From Salinilacihabitans rarus (lineage in GTDB: Archaea; Halobacteriota; Halobacteria; Halobacteriales; Natrialbaceae), in the NCBI RefSeq assembly GCF_024296665.1, contig NZ_CP100762.1:2108001-2172000 (forward strand): 64,000 nucleotides of DNA, given 5' to 3'. A program made the position numbers and the translations under genes. The notes beneath the pieces are model-generated. The model did not search any database, was not told the DNA's origin, and saw only the letters and a list, made by a program, of their open reading frames with translations. Shown one piece after another: positions 53,832-62,064 of the stretch. Positions within the stretch are counted from its first letter, which is position 1, and every line of letters begins with the position of its first letter.

Positions 53832-54022
53832 TTCGGTCACTGGCGACCCGTACCGAGTTTTTGTAGACTACGATCGGTAGATGAGTTTCATCGACGTCAC
53901 GAATCGCTTCTTAATAGCCTTCGAGGAGTAAGTGGGTTCGTCGCGTCACTCCACAGGATCGGTAACGACCGGAAAGGGCTGTAGAACGGGTGTGGCCACT
54001 ACCTGAAACGTTTCGGAGACAG

Positions 54023-55054
54023 ATGAGTGCGGAATCGAAGCGGTCGAAACGGTTTCTCGTTCTGATCGGTATTCTGGTCGGACTGCTATCCGTACTGATC
54101 GTCCTGCCGTTTCTCACGTGGATTCTGATCGCCGTGATCCTGGCGTACGCGCTCGCCCCCATCAACGATCGGCTTTCACAGCGGTTCGGGGCGGGACTGT
54201 CCGCCGGCCTGTCGATTCTCGTCGGACTCTTTCTGATCGTCCTCCCGGTCGTCGTCATCCTCGGCGTCGCGGCGAATCAGGCCCGGGGACTCTTCGCGAA
54301 GTTCGAGCCCGGAGACGTCTCCCGGTTAGACGACGTCATCGCGGAACGGTTCGGCGTTCAGGTGGATATCGCGGCCCTCCAGGAGTCGTTCGGCGGCGTC
54401 GTCAGAACGGGTGCGCGAGGCCTCGCCGGCAATCTCTTCAGTATCATCGGGGGGCTTCCCGAGATTTTTATCGGATTTACGGTACTGTTTTTCGTCCTGT
54501 TCTATTTGCTCAAAGACGGCGACCAGGCCCTTGCATGGTTTCGGACGGTCTTACCACTCGAACCCGAGGTCCGAGAGGAACTGTTCGACGAGACGGATCT
54601 GTTGATCCACAATTCACTGGTCGGTACTGCCGCTGTCGCCGCAGCGCAAGCGGTCCTGCTCGGCGTTGCGTTCCTCGTTCTCGGCCTCGGGAACGTCATC
54701 TTCTGGACCGTGACGACGTTCGTCGCGGCGATGATTCCGCTCGTCGGTGCGTCGATCATCTGGTTGCCTGCATCGATCTATCTGTTCGTCGTCGGCCGCC
54801 CCCTCCCTGCGATCGTGTTGCTGGCGTTCGGAGCGGTCGTTATCAGTACCGTCGACAACGTCCTTCGTCCGATCGTCATGCGACGAGGAACGCAGCTCAG
54901 TCCCGTCGTCACAATCGTCGGTATCTTCGGTGGCATCGCACTCTTCGGCTTCGTCGGCCTCTTTATCGGTCCGATCGTCCTCGGAATGACGAAACTGATC
55001 GTCGACATACTGGTACGAGAGTATCCCGAATCGACACCGACCCGGGAGGGGTGA
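54023..55054 (+). CDS. AI-2E family transporter (PerM/TqsA type)
   Basis: 343 residues. The family layout is clear: three N-terminal helices (FLVLIGILVGLLSVLIVLPF, WILIAVILAYALAPINDRLS), a central cytoplasmic loop with DVSRLDDVIAERFGVQVDIA, then five helices including the conserved VLFFVLFYLLKDGD, AAMIPLVGASIIWLPASIYL and NVLRPIVMRRGTQLSPVVTI. Members are putative exporters or Na+/H+ antiporters and not specifically quorum-signal carriers. The ATG at 54023 is preceded by GGAG with a four-base spacing. Confidence 0.9.
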   Translation: MSAESKRSKRFLVLIGILVGLLSVLIVLPFLTWILIAVILAYALAPINDRLSQRFGAGLSAGLSILVGLFLIVLPVVVILGVAANQARGLFAKFEPGDVSRLDDVIAERFGVQVDIAALQESFGGVVRTGARGLAGNLFSIIGGLPEIFIGFTVLFFVLFYLLKDGDQALAWFRTVLPLEPEVREELFDETDLLIHNSLVGTAAVAAAQAVLLGVAFLVLGLGNVIFWTVTTFVAAMIPLVGASIIWLPASIYLFVVGRPLPAIVLLAFGAVVISTVDNVLRPIVMRRGTQLSPVVTIVGIFGGIALFGFVGLFIGPIVLGMTKLIVDILVREYPESTPTREG

Positions 55055-55348
55055 GCGTAGTAATCGAGGACCTCGATTCCGATATCAGACGCCGAGAATT
55101 GTCGATTCCAGTCGTCGCGAACACCCCGTGGAACGCGATCGCGACCCTCGTGTCGGGGTTCCTCTCTCGTGATCGTCACGGACATGTGTGCCCGTCGAAC
55201 GACGCGTTCAGAGACGCTCCCGAGGAGATATCGTGAGAAGCCGTCCCGCAAGCTTACCGGACCGACCTCTGGACCCGCCGGTTCTCGTGGTTCGGTCGAC
55301 CGTCGGTGTGGCGGGTCGCGGCCGCCCGAATGGGGCGGAGCCACGGCG

Positions 55349-56359
55349 TTACTCCTCGCTCTCGTATGGCTCGCCGACGGCGTCGGGCATTCGGGTCTTG
55401 CCCCACGCCGTGAGTACGACGATCACGGCCACGTACGGCAGCAGGTTGACCAACCGCGCCGAGACGTCGATGCCGACCGTCTGGAACTGGACGTTCAACA
55501 TGTCGAGTCCGCCGAACAGCAGCGCCGCGACGGCCGCCCCGATCGGGTTGTAGTTGCCGAAGAGGTAGGCGACGATCGCGATCCAGCCGCGGCCGTCGAC
55601 CATCGTGTCGCCGGTTCCGACGAAGTTGCCGGCGTGGGCGAGTAACACGGCGCCGCCGAGGCCGGCCATCGCGCCGGAGAACAGCACCGTCGCGTACCGA
55701 ATACGGTTGACGTCGACGCCGGCAGTGTCCAGCGCCTCCGGGTTCTCGCCGGCGGCCTGGATCCAGTAGCCGTACCGCGTCCGGTAGAGGATCACCCACG
55801 CGGCCGCGACGACGAGGCCGGCCAGCGGGATCAGCGGCGATTGTCCGAACGCGATCGGATCGATGCTCGCCAGGCCGGGACTCGACCGGCTACCCCAGAG
55901 GACGGCCGCGGTGAACGGCGCGAACCCGAGCCCGAGGAACCAGACGGCCAGACCGGCGACGATCTGGTCGGCCTCGTACCGGATCACCAGCACGGCGAAC
56001 GCGGCGGTAAGCAGCGTCGTGACGGCGACCGCGGCGACCATCGCGATCCAGACGTGGCCCTGCGTCGGCGTCTCCCCGCCCAGCAGGTACATCGTCGCCG
56101 CCGCGGAGAACGCGCCGAAGATCATGAACCCCTCGAGACCGATGTTGAACACGCCGCTCTTTTCGGCGTAGAGGCCGCCGACCGCCGCGAGCGCGATCGG
56201 GGTCGCCATCTCCAGCGACCGCGAGAGGAACCCGGCCGTAAAGAGGCGATCGAGCGGCACGTCGAACTCGACCGCCAGAACGGTAAACGCGACCGCGACG
56301 GCGAGCGCGAGGCCGCCGAGGCGGACCTCCGTCCGGGAGGCGTACTCGCCGACGCTCAT
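55349..56359 (-). CDS. BMP-type nucleoside ABC transporter permease 2
   Basis: 336 residues, a BPD_transp_2 permease with about eight to nine helices. ALAAVGGLYAEKSGVFNIGL near residue 56 is the family signature, and WIQAAGENPEALDTAGVDVN near 195 is the ATPase-contact loop. Resembles NupQ/YufQ-type subunits that import nucleosides or related compounds. It overlaps the permease-1 gene by four bases and is last in a four-gene operon (lipoprotein, ATPase, permease 1, permease 2). Confidence 0.88.
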   Translation of the reverse strand: MSVGEYASRTEVRLGGLALAVAVAFTVLAVEFDVPLDRLFTAGFLSRSLEMATPIALAAVGGLYAEKSGVFNIGLEGFMIFGAFSAAATMYLLGGETPTQGHVWIAMVAAVAVTTLLTAAFAVLVIRYEADQIVAGLAVWFLGLGFAPFTAAVLWGSRSSPGLASIDPIAFGQSPLIPLAGLVVAAAWVILYRTRYGYWIQAAGENPEALDTAGVDVNRIRYATVLFSGAMAGLGGAVLLAHAGNFVGTGDTMVDGRGWIAIVAYLFGNYNPIGAAVAALLFGGLDMLNVQFQTVGIDVSARLVNLLPYVAVIVVLTAWGKTRMPDAVGEPYESEE

Positions 56360-57486
56360 CGGTCCGCACCTCCGAGTCCGGTCCGGCGGGCGAGCATCCG
56401 GAACAGCTCCGGCGCGGCGACGAACAGGACGACGAGCCCGACGACGCCGTCGATGAGCTGGACCGGAACGTCGCTGTTGATCTGGACGTGCGAGCCGGCC
56501 GACTCGAGCCCGCCGAACAGCAGGCCGGCGGGGACGACCCCGACCGGGTGGTTCGCGGCGAGCAGGCTGACGGCGATGGCGTCGAAGCCGTAGTTGCCGA
56601 CGCCGGAGGGGTCGGTGTAGTAACCCTGAATCATGATGGCGAACACGGCGCCCGCCAGACCGGCGACGACCCCGGAGAAGGTCATCGTCGAGACGATCAT
56701 CCGCCCGGCGTCGACGCCGGAATAGCTCGCGGCCGACTCCTGGTAGCCGCTGGTGACCATGTCGTAGCCGAACCGCGTCCGGGCCGTGACGAAGGCGACC
56801 CCGGCGACGACGCCGACCATCACGAGGAGGCCGACGATCGAGAGGTTCGGATCGTCGAACAGCGGCGACGGGAGGCCGACGTAGTCCGGGAGCCGCTCGG
56901 TGCGGGTCGCGGTCGCCTCCGGGTCGCCGAAGCGGCCGGCGACGAGCCAGCCGACGAACCCGATCGCGATGAAGTTCAGCATGATCGTCGTGATGATCTC
57001 GTTGGCGCCGCCGTAGGCCTTCAGGACGCCGGGCAGGGCGGCGTAGAGGCCGCCCGCGACGACGGCCGCGAGAGTGCCGGCGAGCAACAGGACGACGTTG
57101 CCGAGACCCCCGTCGGGCAGGACGGGCGCGAGGGAGACGATGGTGACGACGGTCGCGAACCCGCCGACGACGAACTGCCCCTGGACGCCGATGTTGAAGA
57201 CGCCAGCGCGGAACGCGACCGCGACCGCGACGCCGGTGAGGACGAACATCGTCGAGTACCGCAGCGTCCGTGCGATCGCCCGTTCGCTACCGACCGATCC
57301 GACGACGAGGTGACTCGCGAATCGGAGCGGATCGTGGCCGGCCGCGGCCACGATCACCAGCCCGATCGCGAGCGCCAGCGCCGTCGACGCCATCGCGATG
57401 CCGATCCGCTCGAGCACCGACGCCTCGAGCACCCGATCGGCGGCGGCGTCGAGAGCGTCGCGAGCGCGGCCGGACGCGCCGCTCAC
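56356..57486 (-). CDS. BMP-type nucleoside ABC transporter permease 1
   Basis: 376 residues with about nine helices. AVAVAFRAGVFNIGVQGQFV near residue 80 and LPGVLKAYGGANEIITTIML near 150 match the NupP/YufP family. FGYDMVTSGYQESAASYSGV near 230 is the cytoplasmic coupling loop. It forms the channel with permease 2. The gene overlaps both neighbours by four bases, indicating strict co-translation with the ATPase upstream. Confidence 0.88.
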   Translation of the reverse strand: MSGASGRARDALDAAADRVLEASVLERIGIAMASTALALAIGLVIVAAAGHDPLRFASHLVVGSVGSERAIARTLRYSTMFVLTGVAVAVAFRAGVFNIGVQGQFVVGGFATVVTIVSLAPVLPDGGLGNVVLLLAGTLAAVVAGGLYAALPGVLKAYGGANEIITTIMLNFIAIGFVGWLVAGRFGDPEATATRTERLPDYVGLPSPLFDDPNLSIVGLLVMVGVVAGVAFVTARTRFGYDMVTSGYQESAASYSGVDAGRMIVSTMTFSGVVAGLAGAVFAIMIQGYYTDPSGVGNYGFDAIAVSLLAANHPVGVVPAGLLFGGLESAGSHVQINSDVPVQLIDGVVGLVVLFVAAPELFRMLARRTGLGGADR

Positions 57487-59069
57487 GGCTGGACACCTCG
57501 GTACCGCCCCGCGTCCTCGGGTCCCGCGGCGTCCTCGCCGTCGGGGCGCCGGCCGGCCATCAAGAGCCCGAGGTCCTCCTCGGTGACCGCGTCGGGATCG
57601 ACGACGTCGATGAACTCGCCCTCGTACATCACCGCGATGCGGTCCGAGAGCTTGCGGATCTCCTCGAGTTTCGAGGAGACGACGAGGATCGCCAACCCCG
57701 CGTCGCGGAGTTCGATCAGCCGGTTGTGGATGAACTCGATCGAGCCGATGTCGACCCCCCGGGTCGGGTGCGCGGCGACGAGCACGTCGGGATCGTGGCC
57801 GATCTCGCGGCCGACGATGAACTTCTGCTGGTTCCCGCCCGAGAGCGACCCGGCGGTCGTCTCGGTGTCGGGCGGCTGGACGTCGAACTCCTCGACGATC
57901 GCTTCGGCGTGCTCGTTCACCTCGGTCCAGTCGACGAACCCGTTCGAAACGTAGGGTTCGATCGTCTGGTTACCCAGCAGCGCGTTCCGGACCAGCGAGT
58001 ACTCCTGGACGAGCCCCTCGGCCTGGCGGTCCTCCGGGATGTAGGCGATGCCGTCCTCGATGCGACGGCGTCGACTTCGGTCGGTGACGTCCTCGTCGTC
58101 GAACCGGATCGACCCCGCCACAACGGGGCGCAGGCCGGTGAGAGCCTCGACGAGTTCGCTCTGGCCGTTCCCCTGGACGCCGGCGACGCCAAGGATCTCG
58201 CCGGTTCGAAGGGTCAGGTCGACGCCGTCGACCTGCTCGCGGCCGCGGTCGCCGTCCACGCGAAGGTCCGCGACCTCGATGATCGGCCGTCCGTCGGTCG
58301 GTTCCCTCGAGAGCCGGTCGAACAGGACCTCGCGCCCGACCATCATGCGGGCCAGGTCCTGTTCGGTCGTCTCGGCGGCGTCGACGGTGCCGACGGCCGC
58401 TCCGTCACGTAAGACGGTGATGTCGTCGGCGATCTCCAGGGCCTCGTCGAGTTTGTGCGAGATGAAGATCAGCGACCGGCCGTCCTCCCGGAGATCGTTC
58501 ATGACGTCCATCAGCCGCTCGACCTCCTGGGGCGTGAGTACTGCCGTCGGCTCGTCGAGGACGAGCACCTCGGCGCCCCGATAGAGGCTCTTGACGATCT
58601 CGACGCGCTGTTGTGCGCCGAGATCGAGCTCCTCGACCGGCGTGTCCAGGTACTGATCCACGTCGAACTCGTAGCGCGAGCAGATCGCCTCGATCCGCTC
58701 CCGAGCGGCCGCCTCGTCGACCAGGCCGCGGTCGGTCGGTTCGTGGCCCAGGATGACGTTCTGGAGGACCGTCATCGGCTCGACGAGCTGGAAGTGCTGG
58801 TGGATCATGCCGATCCCCGCCGCCATCGCGTCCCGCGGGGACTCGAACTCGCGAGGGTCGCCGTCGACGGAAATCGAACCCGCGTCTCGATCGTACAGGC
58901 CGTACAGGATGCTCATCAGCGTCGTCTTCCCCGACCCGTTCTCGCCGAGGAGCGCGTGGATCGATCCCCGCTCGACGGTCAGATCGACGTCGTCGTTTGC
59001 CACGACGTCGCCGAACCGCTTCGTGATCCCCGTAAGCCGGACTGCAGGCGGCCTGTCACTCGTAGTCAT
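57483..59069 (-). CDS. BMP-type nucleoside ABC transporter ATPase (two domains)
   Basis: 528 residues, tandem ABC domains as in NupO/RbsA. Domain 1: Walker A GENGSGKTTL near residue 37, ELDLGAQQRVEIVKSLYRGA, VLVLDEPTAVLTPQE. Domain 2: degenerate Walker A GVQGNGQSELV near 296, SLSGGNQQKFIVGREIG, VLVAAHPTRGVDIG, where the Walker B acidic pair is altered as is usual in this subfamily. Hydrolysis is expected mainly at one site. The gene starts 52 bases after the lipoprotein gene. Confidence 0.9.
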   Translation of the reverse strand: MTTSDRPPAVRLTGITKRFGDVVANDDVDLTVERGSIHALLGENGSGKTTLMSILYGLYDRDAGSISVDGDPREFESPRDAMAAGIGMIHQHFQLVEPMTVLQNVILGHEPTDRGLVDEAAARERIEAICSRYEFDVDQYLDTPVEELDLGAQQRVEIVKSLYRGAEVLVLDEPTAVLTPQEVERLMDVMNDLREDGRSLIFISHKLDEALEIADDITVLRDGAAVGTVDAAETTEQDLARMMVGREVLFDRLSREPTDGRPIIEVADLRVDGDRGREQVDGVDLTLRTGEILGVAGVQGNGQSELVEALTGLRPVVAGSIRFDDEDVTDRSRRRRIEDGIAYIPEDRQAEGLVQEYSLVRNALLGNQTIEPYVSNGFVDWTEVNEHAEAIVEEFDVQPPDTETTAGSLSGGNQQKFIVGREIGHDPDVLVAAHPTRGVDIGSIEFIHNRLIELRDAGLAILVVSSKLEEIRKLSDRIAVMYEGEFIDVVDPDAVTEEDLGLLMAGRRPDGEDAAGPEDAGRYRGVQP

Positions 59070-59121
59070 AATACGTCGGTAAACTCGTGGACATAAACTG
59101 GATAGAGGAGGTGTCCCCTCG

Positions 59122-60219
59122 TTAGCAGCTGGTCGGCCCGCAGGTCAGGTCGATCTCGTCGTTTTCGAACGCCGTGACGGCCTCGTCGAGATTCTCCTGG
59201 ACGGCGTCGGGAAGCTCGCCCTCGAAGGCCTGGCCGACGACGAAGTCGATCCCGCCCTGCTCGATGCTGAGGTTCTGCTCACCGACGACGCGCTCGAAGT
59301 CGTCCTCGACGACCGCCTCGGCCACCAGATACGTGGCCTCGTCGAGGGCCTTGACGGCCGACCCGAGGATGACGTCCTGGTACTGGTCTTCGGTGACCGA
59401 CTGGTCGACGTCGACCCCGAGCGCGAACCGGTCGTTGTCCTGTGCCGCCGAGAAGACGCCGCCGCCCGCGGCCGAGGCCGCGTGCCAGATGACGTCGGCA
59501 CCGTCATCGATCTGGGACTCGGCGACGTCGTTCGCTACGCCCGTGTCCGAGAAACTGCCGCCGTAGCCGGTCAACACCTCGACGTCGTCGTTGACCCACT
59601 CGGCGCCTTCGATGTAGGACTGCTCGAACGCGTTGATGAGCGGGATGTCTTCCCCGCCGACGAACCCGATGATCGATTCGTCCGGATCGGTGGCGCTGTC
59701 CCCGTGTTCGAACTCCTGTCCGGTCATCACGCCGGCGACGACGCCAGCCAGGAACGACATCTCGTTGTTCATCTCGATCCAGCCCGAGACGTTGTCCGCG
59801 CCGTCGATCATGTTGTTGATGAGCATCCAGTTCTGGTCGGGATACTCGGCGGCGTTCGTCTCGAGCGGGTCCGTGTGGTTGTCGCCGACACAGACAATGA
59901 GGTCGTAGCCGCTCTCGGCGGTGTCGGCTTGCGTCGACTCGTACTGCGCCTCCTCGGTTTCCTCGACCGTCGTGTACTCGAGGTCGAAGTCGTTCGAGGC
60001 TTCCTCGAGGCCCTCGACGGCGTTGTCGTTGAAGGCGTTGTCGTCGAAACCAGCCGGACTCGAGATGATCGCGACTTGCGTCTCGGCGCCCTCCTCTTCG
60101 CCGCCGAGACAGCCTGCGACGGCACCGGTAACGACGGCCGCACCCGACGCAAGAACGGTCCGCCTCTCGACGTTCGTTGCTCCCGTAGACTGCCCCATCC
60201 GATCGTTGTCCCCTTCCAT
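59122..60219 (-). CDS. BMP-family substrate-binding lipoprotein
   Basis: 365 residues. The Tat-type signal VERRTVLASGAAVVTGAVAG is followed by the lipobox cysteine near residue 37. The mature protein shows the BMP (TmpC/PnrA) pattern: SPAGFDDNAFNDNAVEGLEE, DLIVCVGDNHTDPLETNA, EMSFLAGVVAGVMT, GFVGGEDIPLINAFEQSY, VIWHAASAAGGGVFSAAQ and FALGVDVDQS. Ligands of this family are purine nucleosides. The TATA box 27 bases upstream indicates a leaderless transcript. It ends unusually with two cysteines (CGPTSC). Confidence 0.9.
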   Translation of the reverse strand: MEGDNDRMGQSTGATNVERRTVLASGAAVVTGAVAGCLGGEEEGAETQVAIISSPAGFDDNAFNDNAVEGLEEASNDFDLEYTTVEETEEAQYESTQADTAESGYDLIVCVGDNHTDPLETNAAEYPDQNWMLINNMIDGADNVSGWIEMNNEMSFLAGVVAGVMTGQEFEHGDSATDPDESIIGFVGGEDIPLINAFEQSYIEGAEWVNDDVEVLTGYGGSFSDTGVANDVAESQIDDGADVIWHAASAAGGGVFSAAQDNDRFALGVDVDQSVTEDQYQDVILGSAVKALDEATYLVAEAVVEDDFERVVGEQNLSIEQGGIDFVVGQAFEGELPDAVQENLDEAVTAFENDEIDLTCGPTSC

Positions 60220-60595
60220 ATATCACCAACTTTACCCAACCACCATATATTTACTCATGTCTATGTAGCTGTTTCACTACCCCTTCTTCGTCCCCCGACG
60301 TGGCGTTAGTGTTTCTCCGCCAACAACACCCACAGCGGCCTTCATCGCGTTTTGGCGTCGGCACAGTCGACGATCGCTACTCTCCCGGGGAAGGTCCCCT
60401 CAGTCCGGTCCCGAGTACGACAGTTACGACGATCGTGTCTGATATTTTTACTTTGATCCCATCCATGCCGTTCGTATCATTTTCAGTTCATGTAGGCTCA
60501 CGGGTCACTCGATCCGGCGGACGACTCGGGGCCTCGTCGACCGCCGCGTGTTTCGGCTTCGTTACGGCAAGTGGCCCACACGAGACGGGCGAAGT
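60220..60595. other. Intergenic region without a gene
   Basis: Contains the importer promoter at its left end. The rest is A/T-richer than the genes (for example GATATTTTTACTTTG near 60440) and has only short frames with poor codon bias. No repeat, RNA gene or coding sequence could be identified. Confidence 0.4.
60245..60253 (-). promoter_or_regulatory. TATA box of the BMP-type importer operon
   Basis: Minus-strand AAATATATG is centred about 29 bases before the ATG at 60219, the leaderless spacing. Confidence 0.6.
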
Positions 60596-60874
60596 CTACT
60601 CGTGGGTCCGATAGTCCGCCCAGAGTCCCCACACGACGAGAGCGAGTCCGAGCAGAGTCACGACCCAGAGGAGCACCCGCGTCCCGAAAAACAGATGCAC
60701 GGCCTCCGGCGCGGCCCCGTACGGGCCGGGGTGGAACTCCCCTGCACCCGCCAGGCTCATCCCTCTCGCAATATGATACTGGGTGAAAAAGAAATGCCGG
60801 GCCCACGAACTCGCGACGACCGCGAGCGTTCCGAAGCCGGTCAGAATGCTCCCCGAGATGAGTTTCGAGTTCAT
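60596..60874 (-). CDS. Small membrane protein of unknown function
   Basis: 92 residues with two membrane helices: about 6-26 (ISGSILTGFGTLAVVASSWA) and 65-85 (TRVLLWVVTLLGLALVVWGL). The loop between contains HFFFTQYHIARGMSLAGAGE, rich in aromatic residues and histidine. No family was recognised. It is transcribed in the same direction as the potassium-channel gene, 153 bases downstream of it. Confidence 0.55.
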   Translation of the reverse strand: MNSKLISGSILTGFGTLAVVASSWARHFFFTQYHIARGMSLAGAGEFHPGPYGAAPEAVHLFFGTRVLLWVVTLLGLALVVWGLWADYRTHE

Positions 60875-61027
60875 GCGTTCCGGCGGTTCCGGTGGAGTTT
60901 TTATCTGTCGATTGGACCCGCCCGGTGGTTCACCTCGGCCCGTTCGCCGATCGACGATGGCCGGTACTGGTGGGCCGCCGGAGCGGCTACCGCCGGCCGG
61001 GACGGCGCGACGGCGTGGCGTCGGCGC

Positions 61028-62029
61028 TCACTCGGTTCCTCGTGTCGGCCACTGCCGCGCGTCGGATTCGGTGAACCCGAGCAGCGTCCGCCGGCGCGTC
61101 TCCAGATCGTCGAGGGAGGCCTCGAACGTCTCCTCGGAGACGGTCGGGACGTCCGCCTCGCGGAGGGCGCGGAGGTCCGGCGAGGGCGGGGGGCTGTCCG
61201 CGGGATCGACGAACGCCTCGTGTAGCGTTTCGAGGTAGTTCTCGACGCTTCTGCGGGCGTTCCGGACGACGACCTCGTTCGGCCGGTGTTCCGCCGGGAC
61301 GCCGAACCGGATGAGCGTCAGGGCCTCGTCGAGGGCCGCGATTTCGACGGCCGGGGAGCGGTCGGGTCGGGCGCTGTGGAAGTAGTGGAGGACGGGATAG
61401 GCCAGGTGGTTCTCCGTGAGGACGGTGAGTTGCGTGACGACGGTGTTAAGCGGCAGGTCGAGTCCCCGAAACTCCTCGCCGTCCCAGGCCGTCCGGACGA
61501 TCTCCTCGCTGCGCGTTCCGAACCCGCTGACGTTGTTGGCGAACGCGCGTTTCTGGGTGACCGCGTCGAGCACCGAGAGCGTGTACGTGACGGTCAGCGT
61601 CACGAACAGCAGTCCGCTGCCGGTCGCGAGGACGGTGACGACCTGCCAGATCCCCTCCCGGGGAGCGAAATCGCCGATGCCCAGCGTGAAGAGCGTGTAG
61701 CCGGCGAAGTAGATCCGGTCGGACCACGAGATGGGCCCGCGGTCGAGCGTGTCGACGAGGGCGCTCTCGGCCCCGGCGAAGATCAGCGTCCACCCGCTCC
61801 AGAGCAGCACGATCCACACCGTAAGACCCAGAACGAAGATCAACGGTCCCGAGAGGCTGAGCAGCCGCGAGTTCGGGGCGCCGAGCCGCCGCAGCGAGCG
61901 CCACGTCCCCGCCATCAGCCGTGACGTGAGGGGACCGGCACCCCCCTCGACCCAGAGCGTCGTCCAGAGGAGGTCGACGACGGTACCGACGAGGAGGACG
62001 ACGCCGAGGGTGAGATAGCCGAGGTTCAT
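61028..62029 (-). CDS. Potassium channel-family membrane protein
   Basis: 333 residues. The N-terminal half has four hydrophobic segments. The pore loop and selectivity filter TLFTLGIGDFAPREG, near residue 112, match the Ion_trans_2 two-helix channel pattern (TxGxGDF), followed by the inner helix VVTVLATGSGLLFVTLTVTY. The C-terminal 190 residues are soluble and lack an obvious RCK/TrkA_N nucleotide-binding motif, so gating is not predicted. It starts 35 bases downstream of the P1B-ATPase gene and could share its transcript. Confidence 0.8.
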   Translation of the reverse strand: MNLGYLTLGVVLLVGTVVDLLWTTLWVEGGAGPLTSRLMAGTWRSLRRLGAPNSRLLSLSGPLIFVLGLTVWIVLLWSGWTLIFAGAESALVDTLDRGPISWSDRIYFAGYTLFTLGIGDFAPREGIWQVVTVLATGSGLLFVTLTVTYTLSVLDAVTQKRAFANNVSGFGTRSEEIVRTAWDGEEFRGLDLPLNTVVTQLTVLTENHLAYPVLHYFHSARPDRSPAVEIAALDEALTLIRFGVPAEHRPNEVVVRNARRSVENYLETLHEAFVDPADSPPPSPDLRALREADVPTVSEETFEASLDDLETRRRTLLGFTESDARQWPTRGTE

Positions 62030-62064
62030 GTCTCGCCGTTGTGGTGAGTTCCGAAGCCGTCGCG

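Noticed and set aside
53881-53931. 16-codon frame after the DUF5518-like gene
   Set aside because: Too short, no well-placed TATA box, and no supporting evidence.
55062-55078. AATCGAGG-A-CCTCGATT perfect dyad after the AI-2E transporter gene
   Set aside because: Could be a terminator hairpin, but the loop of one base is sterically unlikely in RNA and there is no T-run; left unassigned.
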